This document shows positions 1-6,199 of a stretch of 7,765 bases of DNA, piece after piece. The notes beneath the pieces were generated by a model. That model was not told the DNA's origin, searched no databases, and saw nothing but the letters and a program-made list of their open reading frames with translations. The stretch comes from Allobrachymonas sp. Its GTDB lineage: Bacteria; Pseudomonadota; Gammaproteobacteria; Burkholderiales; Burkholderiaceae_C. Every line of letters begins with the position of its first letter. Positions within the stretch are counted from its first letter, which is position 1. The position numbers and the translations under genes were made by a program. The stretch spans positions 1 to 7,765 of the forward strand of contig JAAUOI010000136.1 of the NCBI GenBank assembly GCA_012036375.1. The letters run 5' to 3'.

Positions 1-108
1 GATACACACGCCCGTGTGCGCCAGCTCGAATCGGCCTACGCGCAGATGCTGCAAGACGCAAGCACCGGTCATCAACCTCAGTCGTTTGCCGTCTCAGCCG
101 ACTTGTGA
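1..108 (+). CDS. C-terminal fragment of a possible GT41/SPINDLY-type O-GlcNAc transferase-like protein (5' end outside window)
   Basis: The first frame is open from base 1 to a TGA at 106-108, giving the last 35 residues of a protein that begins outside the window. The visible tail has RVRQLESAYAQM followed by a short linker and PQSFAV. This resembles the extreme C-terminus of bacterial TPR/SPINDLY-type glycosyltransferase 41 proteins, which often end with a 'LE-AY--M' helix and a 'P-SF-V' tail. That match is from memory of the family and the fragment is short, so the function is tentative. What is firm is that a plus-strand reading frame ends here. Its stop lies inside the 3' end of the convergent sensor kinase gene, with 15 bases shared. 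Confidence 0.45.
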   Translation, partial: DTHARVRQLESAYAQMLQDASTGHQPQSFAVSADL

Positions 109-1551
109 TGACCGCTCAAACCGCACAATGAAACGCACGCCCGGCATGGCTGCTTTGGGGTCGGTCTCTTCGATGAGTAATTCCGCTTGATGGCGTTTGG
201 TAATTTCTTGTACGATGGCCAAGCCCAGCCCAGAGCCGTCAGCGCTTTGACCTAGACTGCGATAGAAAGGCTGGAGCACCAGCTCTCGCTCGGCCTTAGG
301 GATACCCGGCCCGTTATCTTCGACTTGCACTTCCAAATACTCGCTGTGTTCAAAGGCCAGCACGCGCACAGTGACGATGCCTTTGTGTTCAGGTGTGGAG
401 GGCACGTAGTTGAGCGCGTTGTCCACTAGATTGCGTACCAGCTCGGGCAGCAATGCGGCCGAGCCCTGCAACTGCGCGGCAGCTGTGCTTGCATCTGGTC
501 CTTCGTAGCCCAAATCAATGCCGCGCTCCATGGCTCGTGGTAGTGCATCACGCACCACCTCGGTGGCGATGCTGGCTAAATTGATACTTTGCATCGGTAG
601 GCTACGGCCTTCGTTTTCTGCACGAGCCAGAGCCAGCAGTTGATTGACCGTGCGTGTGGCTCGCATACTAGAGCGGCTGATTTGTTGCAAAGACTGTTTA
701 ATGTCTGATTCGCTGCTTCCCGATCGCAACGCAAGCTCGGCTTGCATGCGCAGCCCTGCCAGCGGCGTTTTGAGTTGATGCGCAGCATCAGCCAAGAAAC
801 GCTTTTGGCTGACTAGGGCCGAGCGCTCACGCGCAAACAAGTCATTGACCGACTGCACCAAGGGCGACACTTCCAGCGGCACTTCCATGGTGTCTATCGG
901 GCTCAGGTCATCGGCACGGCGCTTGCGAATACGCTCTTGCAATTGGCTCAATGGCTGGATGCCGCGCGCTAACGCTAACCACACCAAAAACACCACCAAT
1001 GGCACCAACACAAACTGCGGCAGTAACACGCCTTTGACGATCTCAGTGGCTAGCCGCGAGCGCTTCTCTCGCGTCTCTGCGACTTGAATTAACAGCGGCT
1101 TGGCATTGCTGGGCAAATCCTTGCCCGCCAAGGCCACATAGGTCCAAGCCACGCGCACATCCAGCCCTCGCACCACATCATCGCGTATCCGAATGCTGCT
1201 CAAAGACGGGCGATCGTCCTCCGGCAATGGAACGTCACGATCACCGCTTAAATATTCGCCGCGTAAGCCCAGCACCTGGTAGTACACCAAATCATCGTCA
1301 TCCGCTCGCAAAATTTGGCTGGCGGAGGTTGGCAAATTGAACACCGCTTTATTGCCTTGCGCCACCGCAAGTTGGCTCAAGACCAGTAGGTTGTCTTCCA
1401 GACGTCGATCAAAAGGTTTGTCAGCAATGCCCTGAGCCACCCACCAAGTCAGCACCAAGCTCAGCGGCCACACGATCAACAGTGGCGTGAGCATCCAATC
1501 CAGAATTTCTCCGAATAGGCTGGTTTGCTCGCGCTGAAAGACTCTGAACAC
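94..1551 (-). CDS. Sensor histidine kinase, TctE-like (2CSK_N sensor domain)
   Basis: Inner-membrane sensor kinase of 485 residues from a GTG start, intact to TGA. The N-terminus has the LFGEILDWM signature, a first membrane helix at about residues 20-41, and a periplasmic 2CSK_N-type domain to about 170 containing the KPFDR motif. A second helix covers about 175-196, followed by a short HAMP-like linker. The HisKA segment AAHQLKTPL carries the phospho-accepting His258. The ATPase domain shows the N box (N374, N378), the G1 box DNGPGIP at 412-418, the F-box region QPFYRS and the G2 box DGSGLGLA at 438-445. It should autophosphorylate and pass phosphate to the regulator just upstream. TctE relatives often control tricarboxylate uptake, but the ligand cannot be read here. 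The start is uncertain. The GTG lies 5 bases after the reconstructed regulator stop without a clear ribosome binding site, and an in-frame TTG at 1572 is an alternative. As written, the frame runs on into the regulator gene because of frameshifts there. Confidence 0.94.
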   Translation of the reverse strand: MFRVFQREQTSLFGEILDWMLTPLLIVWPLSLVLTWWVAQGIADKPFDRRLEDNLLVLSQLAVAQGNKAVFNLPTSASQILRADDDDLVYYQVLGLRGEYLSGDRDVPLPEDDRPSLSSIRIRDDVVRGLDVRVAWTYVALAGKDLPSNAKPLLIQVAETREKRSRLATEIVKGVLLPQFVLVPLVVFLVWLALARGIQPLSQLQERIRKRRADDLSPIDTMEVPLEVSPLVQSVNDLFARERSALVSQKRFLADAAHQLKTPLAGLRMQAELALRSGSSESDIKQSLQQISRSSMRATRTVNQLLALARAENEGRSLPMQSINLASIATEVVRDALPRAMERGIDLGYEGPDASTAAAQLQGSAALLPELVRNLVDNALNYVPSTPEHKGIVTVRVLAFEHSEYLEVQVEDNGPGIPKAERELVLQPFYRSLGQSADGSGLGLAIVQEITKRHQAELLIEETDPKAAMPGVRFIVRFERSSQVG

Positions 1552-1556
1552 GCTGT

Positions 1557-2225
1557 TTAGGTGATTTTTCAAGGCAATAACCGAGGCCGCGCACTGTCGC
1601 AATGCGTACAGGCCCGACTTCAATTTTTTGCGCAAGCGATGGATATAGACTTCGATCGCATTGTTGCTCACTTCTTCACCCCATTCGCACAGGCGCTCAA
1701 CCAGTTGTTCTTTGCTCACAAGGCGGCCAGAGCGCGCAAGCAAAATTTCCAGCAAACTGATCTCGCGGGCAGACAACTCAATCATCTTGCCATCCATCGT
1801 GGCCACGCGGCCAGCTTGGTCGTAATGCAAAGGGCCATGCTTGATGAGTGTGCTGGCGGCACCGGCGGTGCGCCGCGTGAGAGCCCGCACACGCGCCTCC
1901 AACTCTTCCAAGGCAAAGGGTTTGGCCATGTAGTCGTCTGCGCCATAGTCCAAGCCTTTGACACGTTGGTCCACACTGTCAGCTGCGGTGAGAATCAACA
2001 CTTGCAAGGTTGATCCCCGCGAACGCAACCGTTTGAGCACCTCCAGCCCGTGCATTTTGGGTAATCCCAAATCCAAATCAGCAAATCAAATTCACTGTTA
2101 GCCATTAGCGCAGCATCGGCCTGATCACCATCGGTTACATGATCTACGGCTGCACCCGAATTGCGCAACGCTCGTAACAAGCCATCGGCCAATACTTGGT
2201 CGTCTTCTGCGATCAAAATTCGCAT
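1557..2225 (-). CDS. OmpR/PhoB-family response regulator, TctD-like, interrupted by apparent 1-nt deletions
   Basis: Two-component DNA-binding regulator, partner of the kinase directly downstream. With missing bases restored it is 223 residues. The receiver domain (about 1-118) has the acidic pocket EDD at 7-9, phospho-acceptor D52 in LDLGLP, T80 in LILTA and K102 in AKPF. The winged-helix domain (about 127-220) contains LSAREISLLEIL, IEVYIHRLRKK and TVRGLGYCLEK, typical of TctD/QseB-like proteins. The ATG has a good ribosome binding site (GAGGAG at 2235-2240). The frame breaks after FDLLI at an AAA run (plus strand 2075-2077, four A's expected). It breaks again after RLRKK at a T run (1624-1629, seven expected). 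A third missing base in the T run at 1565-1569 would make the protein end CLEKIT with TAA at 1557, just before the kinase. Each repair restores canonical sequence, so sequencing undercalls are the likely cause. Family assignment is very secure, and the end position is moderately so. Confidence 0.9.
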
Positions 2226-2414
2226 AGGTGTTGTCTCCTCATACCATGTGCTGCGATTGTAAGGAATGTGCTGAATCGGGACTGACGCGTGCGCAATCCG
2301 TGCAAATCGCGCAAAATGCCCACTTTATGGGATATTCATCGTTGACTTGGCTGCTTAAAGTACAGGCTATGCAGTCAGCGTTTGGACTTGCTGCTTTGAA
2401 TCAAGGAGTTGCTC
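2226..2414. promoter_or_regulatory. Divergent intergenic region between the response regulator and the exported protein gene
   Basis: These 189 bases separate two outward-facing genes, so the promoters for both should lie here. Plus-strand ribosome binding sequence AAGGAG is at 2403-2408, and minus-strand GAGGAG (plus-strand CTCCTC) is at 2235-2240. A TTGACT at 2342-2347 could be a -35 element for the plus gene, but the bases 17 nt further (GGCTAT) make a poor -10, so no promoter is called. No convincing operator repeat was found. That TctD-type regulators often act on their own divergent neighbours makes autoregulation plausible, but this is inference. Confidence 0.4.
2403..2408 (+). promoter_or_regulatory. 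Ribosome binding site fixing the start of the exported protein gene
   Basis: AAGGAG stands 6 bases before the ATG at 2415. It favours that ATG over the in-frame TTG at 2409, which would sit directly on top of the site. Confidence 0.75.
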
Positions 2415-2902
2415 ATGTTTCGTTTGAATCTTTCCGCAAATAATCGTACCGTTGGCATCAGCGTGCCTTACACCTTGGTCTTTCTGACCGCTCTGAGTGC
2501 ACTCAATGCAACGGCGCAACCTGTCGCCAATGCCAGCCCAGCTGCGCAATGCATTTTGGCTGGGCGCTTGGATGCCGATCAACGCTGGGCTCCGCAAGTG
2601 CGTGGTGTAGAGCTGCTGGATGCTGCGGCAAACGCGTCAGCGGCTCGAGCAAAGAATCGCTGACCCTTGTGAAAGCCGTGCGCCTGAGTCAACCAGCCTT
2701 GCTCTCCGGCTGCAATGGCAATCAGCCCCTCGCCTCTGGCGAGGGCAGTACCGCGAAGAAAAGCCCAGCGCCAGCCGTCTCAGCCAAGACTGAGCCAATT
2801 CCTGTGATCGCGGTGGCTTATCCACCCATTCGCATAGGCGGCTCACTGGTCGAGCTGGAGTTGCAAGTTCCAAGCAGTCGGCTGATGGAATTGACGCGCT
2901 GA
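2415..2902 (+). CDS. Exported protein of unknown function with two cysteines, interrupted by an apparent 1-nt deletion
   Basis: I do not recognise a named family. The ATG has a strong ribosome binding site 6 bases upstream. The N-terminus reads as a signal peptide: basic residues near the start, a hydrophobic stretch VPYTLVFLTALSAL, and an A-T-A cleavage site near residue 34 before QPVANA. The first frame continues through CILAGRLDADQRWAP and GVELLDA, then ends early at a TGA at 2661-2663. The neighbouring frame carries on sensibly with GKRVSGSSKESL, a Pro/Ala/Lys-rich linker, and YPPIRIGGSLVELELQV to TGA at 2900-2902. Adding one base near the GG at 2627-2628 joins them into 162 residues. The mature part would hold only Cys46 and Cys100, a possible disulfide pair in the periplasm. 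It is divergent from the two-component genes and could be their target or a sensor accessory, which is inference. A real inactivating mutation is possible, because this indel is not in a long homopolymer. Confidence 0.7.
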
Positions 2903-2977
2903 ACGCTGCATGCGCCTTATCAACCTCATTTCCAGACCAAGCGCTGCAGCGGCGTACAGACATGGTAAAAAAAGGAA

Positions 2978-3621
2978 TTAGGTCACAGCGGCGCGTTTGG
3001 GCTTATTGGTCATGCGGCGCGTGACCACACTGCCTAAGGCCATCACAAACGACAGCGCAATGCTCGGGTGCTTGTGCGCCAACTCGGCATAACGCATCGG
3101 CGACATGCCCCACAAGACGCCTTTGCTCATGGCTTGCACCGTGGCATTGCGCGGTGTGCGCGCAAAAACGCACCTTCACCCACCACAGAACCTGCGCCAA
3201 CGGTGGCCAATTGCACCTTGCCTTGATCGTCTTCGCGGTGTACGCCCAGTGTGCCGCTTTCAATCAAATACACCGTCACCTCAGTTGCGCCTTGGCGAAT
3301 TACTTCTTGCCCACTTTCAACCGTGAACATTTGCAGATGTTGTGCCAACACAATCCAATCTTGTAGCTTAAGCGAGAGGCGAATCGCATCAAACTGCTGC
3401 GAGCCCTGAATCGCTGAGACCAAGCGGATCACATGGTCGTCTGCCTTTTGATCGCGCCGCATTGGCACGCGCTCAGACGGCGACAGCACGCCGGGTGTGC
3501 TGGGTACAAAATGGCTGCTGTTGGGGCTTTCACTTTCATCCGTGCCATAAAAGCCACTGCTGAAAAAGCTGCTTCGAGCTTTCTCCCCATCTTGCGCGAA
3601 CGGATCTTTTTTCTTCCACAT
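2978..3621 (-). CDS. Cyclic nucleotide-binding domain protein without output domain, interrupted by an apparent 1-nt deletion
   Basis: Reconstructed length is 214 residues. Residues 1 to about 65 are polar, low in complexity and Ser-rich, and probably disordered. From about 75 to 190 comes a single Crp/PKA-type cyclic-nucleotide fold: LQMFTVESGQEVIRQG, VYLIESGTLGVHRED, and a phosphate-binding cassette VGEG-AFFARTPRNATV with Glu149 and Arg158. The C-terminal tail is short and basic (TRRMTNKPKRAAVT). There is no helix-turn-helix, so it is not a Crp-type transcription factor. It may sense a nucleotide and act through a partner. The frame breaks at an A run (plus strand 3164-3168, five A's where six are needed) within the cassette. 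The downstream frame then runs without interruption to TAA at 2978-2980. I chose the ATG at 3621, because the only upstream in-frame start is a TTG at 3657. The region in front has no good ribosome binding site (CGGGGA abuts the ATG). Confidence 0.85.
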
Positions 3622-3776
3622 TCCCCGAGTGTGCGGCCAAGCCTGTAGCTTTCGCAAGCGAAAACTGATGAGATACGGGGCAAACCCGCATCAATGAGTC
3701 ATTTATTCGTCAATCAGGGGATTTTTTGTGTCGTTTTTATGCAATTGAAGCCGATTACAGTAAACAACCTAGGAGT
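3622..3776. other. Intergenic region between the Rieske oxygenase end and the cyclic-nucleotide protein start
   Basis: These 155 bases must hold the end of the catabolic transcript and the promoter of the cyclic-nucleotide protein, both on the minus strand. I see two short palindromes next to the Rieske stop (CCTAGG at 3768-3773 and GTCTAGAC at 3775-3782). A small hairpin TTTCGC-AA-GCGAAA lies at about 3651-3664. Neither has the GC-rich stem plus U-tract of an intrinsic terminator. A TTGACG occurs on the minus strand, but no matching -10 stands at a proper distance. No feature is called beyond this. Confidence 0.3.
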
Positions 3777-4819
3777 CTAGACCTGTTGCAATTGCTTCAT
3801 CGCCAAGCGCTGCATATGCTGACGCAGGCGCTGCAAGCCCAGATCATGCTCGTATTGCTTTTCGCGGGTGTTGGCATCAGGCTCCATCGCCTCCAGCATC
3901 ACGCGGTCTTGCTCGAGCACTTGCCAATGCCGCGCCTCTAATCGGTTGCGATAAAGGAAACGCCATGCATCGCGCTGCCAGCCTTGAACTTTTCGGCAGC
4001 GCCAGAAAAATACCGCTGTGGCATTCGGCTGGCCGGGCACGATGATCGGCGCAAACGCGCCGATGATGCTGAAGCTGCCGCCAGGCCCGCCAGTTTTGGG
4101 ATACGGAATTTCGAGGCGCATCCAATGCGTGCCGGTATCGGCCCATTCCGTCCAATCAAAATTCACATCGCGCTGACCATCTTTTTCAAACACGAAGCCT
4201 TGGGGCGTGGTGCGCAACTTGAATTTCGCGCTGATGTCGCCCTCGCTCATGCTGTGGCTCATTTTGTGCAAAAACTGCCATGCATTGGATCCATCACGTT
4301 GTCGATCACGTAGCGATAATCGCCCGCCCATTCGACGTAGCAAAGGAAATGGCTCCACTCTTCATCGTCGGTGATTTCAGGGGGCAGATTGAGCTGCGGC
4401 GCTTGCATTACATTCGCGGCGCTGTTGTAGAGCCACACTGCGCCTGCCGCTTCTTTCACATGAAAACTCAAGGTGGCGCGAGAATTCTCCAGCGGGCAGC
4501 CGGGACTGGCTGGCACTTTCGTCACCATGCCATCGCAGCGCACTTCAATGCCGTGATATGGGCAGGCGAGACGATCGCCCAGATTCACACCCATCGACAG
4601 CGGCGCACCGCGATGCGGGCAATGATCTTCCAGTGCATGCACTTTGCCTTGACTATCTCGCCACAAGGCCATCTTGTAGCCCAGCCTTCTGAGGGCACGC
4701 GGCTTGTCGGTGATCCAGTCGCTCGGGCAAACGGGATACCAAAGATTCTTCAGACCTTTTTCTAAGGCGGCGCTGATGTCGGCTTTGGTGGGGGCGGGTT
4801 TAATAATGGTTTCCGTCAT
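3777..4819 (-). CDS. Rieske [2Fe-2S] ring-hydroxylating oxygenase alpha subunit, interrupted by an apparent 1-nt deletion
   Basis: Terminal oxygenase that would insert oxygen into an aromatic or similar substrate using electrons from a separate reductase. Reconstructed length is 347 residues, usual for the single-subunit phthalate/vanillate/dicamba-type class. The Rieske cluster ligands are Cys67 and His69 in HCPHRGAPL and Cys86 and His89 in ACPYHG. The catalytic domain carries the mononuclear iron facial triad: Asp177 precedes His180 and His185 in DPMHGSFLH, with Asp305 in LEQDRVMLE as the third ligand. The frame breaks inside that motif at an A run (plus strand 4270-4274, five A's where six are needed). 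The upstream frame ends in FCTK-stop, and the downstream frame resumes LHKMSHSMSEG and runs to TAG at 3777. The ATG has GGAG 7 bases upstream. It is the last gene of the operon and is separated from the previous gene by a repeat element. No reductase is present here. Class is secure and substrate unknown. Confidence 0.93.
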
Positions 4820-4857
4820 GTTTTAACTCCGGCAAATTGCTTTGTTGAGGGAGGAAC

Positions 4858-4978
4858 TAGGTAACGCGAAAAACACAAAAAGGCGCGAAAAGCGCAAAAA
4901 AAATCAGCTAAAAAATTCGCTTGATACACAGTTCTCCTTTTTGCGTTTTTCGCGTTCTTTTCGCGCTTTTCGCGTTAT
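4858..4978. repeat. Near-palindromic AT-rich CGCGAAAA-type repeat element, copy A
   Basis: The spacer between the small helix-turn-helix gene and the Rieske gene is almost filled by a patterned element. Its ends are inverted: TAACGCGAAAA at 4862-4872 pairs with TTTTCGCGTTA at 4967-4977. Inward, both arms consist of short CGCGAAAA/GCGCAAAAA units, so the transcript could fold into a long imperfect hairpin. The same element recurs in opposite orientation at the right edge of the window (copy B). Shared blocks are 20 nt (4958-4977 with 7683-7702), 17 nt (4938-4954 with 7705-7721) and 12 nt (4902-4913 with 7746-7757), all colinear at nearly equal spacing. The outer sequence TAGGTAACGCGAAAA at 4858-4872 also matches 7679-7693 directly. 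No coding capacity is seen. A short non-autonomous mobile repeat or a REP/BIME-like element is the natural reading. A role in mRNA processing between the operon genes is possible. Confidence 0.8.
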
Positions 4979-4985
4979 ATACACT

Positions 4986-5213
4986 TCAAGCCACTGCTAA
5001 ACGCTGAACCTCAGCCGCAAAACTCGAAGCCGTCCAGTTCTGCCCGTTGGGCGCAAGCGGTCCGCTTTGGTTGAGGTAGCCCACGAGTTGATCGATCTCC
5101 CACAGACCTTGGCCGAAGGCGCGTTCCATCGCGTCGCCGAGCAAGATTTCATATTGGCTGGGCTCGCGTTTGCGGGCTTGATGCGGGTTCACATACAGTG
5201 GATCAATTTTCAT
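4986..5213 (-). CDS. Small recombinase-like helix-turn-helix protein (75 aa)
   Basis: A 75-residue protein from ATG at 5213 with a clear ribosome binding site (AGGAG, 5 bases upstream). The sequence has an N-terminal NPHQARKREPS segment, then helical stretches YEILLGDAMERAFGQG and IDQLVGYLNQSG. It ends with PNGQNWTASSFAAEVQRL. The last part has the logic of the small C-terminal DNA-binding motif of serine recombinases ('LN--G--P-G--WT---'). Proteins of this kind are annotated as recombinase-like helix-turn-helix domain proteins, and I recall them beside Rieske oxygenase genes. There is no catalytic recombinase domain. It lies 44 bases after the VOC gene and before repeat copy A. It could be a local regulator or a protein-protein adaptor, but no function is established by the sequence. 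The reading frame extends further upstream without a ribosome binding site, and that extension overlaps the VOC gene and is discounted. Confidence 0.82.
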   Translation of the reverse strand: MKIDPLYVNPHQARKREPSQYEILLGDAMERAFGQGLWEIDQLVGYLNQSGPLAPNGQNWTASSFAAEVQRLAVA

Positions 5214-5218
5214 AATAA

Positions 5219-5223
5219 CTCCT
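5219..5223 (-). promoter_or_regulatory. Ribosome binding site fixing the start of the small helix-turn-helix gene
   Basis: AGGAG on the minus strand stands 5 bases before the ATG at 5213. It selects the 75-residue product over a longer in-frame extension that would run back into the VOC gene. Confidence 0.7.
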
Positions 5224-5257
5224 GATTTGATAGCATTTGGCGCAGTATTTATGCCGG

Positions 5258-6199
5258 CTAGTGCCGTTTTTCGCTTAAAAATTGGCCACCGGCAGCCACT
5301 TGAGGTTGCCTGCGGGTGTGGCCGTCGATGCCGCCGTCTATTGCCCATTCGGCAAACACCGTCGGCCCGGGCGTGAATTCGCGTGGCTGCCAATCGGCGG
5401 TCAAATGGTCTTCATCGGCGTTGTATTCAATCAAGCCACCAACCGGGCATTCAAAATACCAAAAATACGCACTTGAGACGGGATGCCGGCCAGGGCCGAG
5501 CTGCGTTTTCCAACCCGCGCGACTCATGGCCAAGCCGCCACCAAAGACCTCATGAATATCGCGCACGGTAAACGCCACATGATTCAAGCCCTGCGCTTTG
5601 CCCGGCACTTGCAGCAAGAAAATATCGTGATGGCCTGCCTCGGGCGCACAGCGTAAAAATGCGCCTCGGCCTGGATAACTGTCACTCAGTACAAAGCCCA
5701 AGCTCTCATAAAAAGCTGCGGCCTCCGCGATTTTTTGGGTGAACAACACCACATGGCCAATCTCCACCGGCTGCGCTCGCTCGTACACCGGCGAAGGCGA
5801 GTTCACGCGCTGCACGCTGCCCCAGGTGTTACTCGGCGAGCCTTTCGTATCCACAGCGCGTTTGATGCTGCGCTGAAAGCGATGTTGCAGCCCGTGCGGG
5901 TCTTGCGCGGCTTCGCGCAATGCGCCCTCGCCCTGCATGCCCCAAGTCACCTCGCGCAGCGTTGCACCGGCCTCTATCGCTGTCTTGCCTTGTAAATCCG
6001 CATGCGAGGGAATGAGGATGCGCACTTGTGCCCCATTGCTGGTTTCAAACAGCAGCTCTTCGGCAACATCGACAAGCAGACTCAAGCCCCAATCCAAAAA
6101 GCACTGACGCGCTTTGGCGAAATTCTCTGCTGTGCCATCGCTGCTGTAAGTTAAACGGTCAATGCCTTCGATGGCCGCGAAACCTGTGCTGTGGCTCAT
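5258..6199 (-). CDS. VOC-superfamily protein, extradiol dioxygenase/glyoxalase-like
   Basis: Intact 313-residue metalloprotein of the vicinal oxygen chelate superfamily. The C-terminal module (about 145-265) carries the expected metal ligands: His149 in EIGHVVLF, His207 in GLNHVAFTV and Glu258 in GGLIEYNADED. It also has AGHHDIFLL and GRHPVSSAYFWYFECP, patterns common in type I extradiol dioxygenases and relatives. The N-terminal module (about 10-65) looks like a degenerate copy: at the first ligand position it has Arg15 in GIDRLTY, and no ligand set is evident. The ATG overlaps the stop of the aldehyde dehydrogenase by 4 bases (ATGA), so the two are probably translationally coupled. A longer frame extends 74 codons upstream but lies wholly inside the dehydrogenase gene and is unlikely. 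With the Rieske oxygenase and dehydrogenase, ring cleavage of a catechol-like intermediate is a fair guess. Isomerase or glyoxalase-like activity cannot be excluded. Confidence 0.87.
   Translation of the reverse strand: MSHSTGFAAIEGIDRLTYSSDGTAENFAKARQCFLDWGLSLLVDVAEELLFETSNGAQVRILIPSHADLQGKTAIEAGATLREVTWGMQGEGALREAAQDPHGLQHRFQRSIKRAVDTKGSPSNTWGSVQRVNSPSPVYERAQPVEIGHVVLFTQKIAEAAAFYESLGFVLSDSYPGRGAFLRCAPEAGHHDIFLLQVPGKAQGLNHVAFTVRDIHEVFGGGLAMSRAGWKTQLGPGRHPVSSAYFWYFECPVGGLIEYNADEDHLTADWQPREFTPGPTVFAEWAIDGGIDGHTRRQPQVAAGGQFLSEKRH

Noticed and set aside
1561..2013. A 150-codon plus-strand open frame opposite the response regulator.
   Set aside because: It is antisense to clear regulator domains, has no ribosome binding site, and its product resembles no family.
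2942..2951. CGCTGCAGCG palindrome followed by an A run between the two convergent genes, as a bidirectional terminator.
   Set aside because: It is a perfect palindrome with no loop, and the A run at 2967-2973 is offset by 15 bases, so a functional hairpin is not supported.
3649..3666. A small hairpin (TTTCGC-AA-GCGAAA) as a rho-independent terminator.
   Set aside because: The stem is short and weak and lacks a U-tract. It lies well downstream of the Rieske stop, close to the next gene's start.
4270..4274. Programmed ribosomal frameshifting as the explanation for the broken frames.
   Set aside because: Several unrelated genes share the defect, always consistent with a missing base, with no slippery heptamer plus stimulatory structure. 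Relatives of these families do not use recoding.
4858..4978. CGCGAAAA units read as a CRISPR array or iteron cluster.
   Set aside because: The units are too short and irregular, there are no unique spacers of constant length, no cas genes are present, and the arrangement is inverted rather than tandem.
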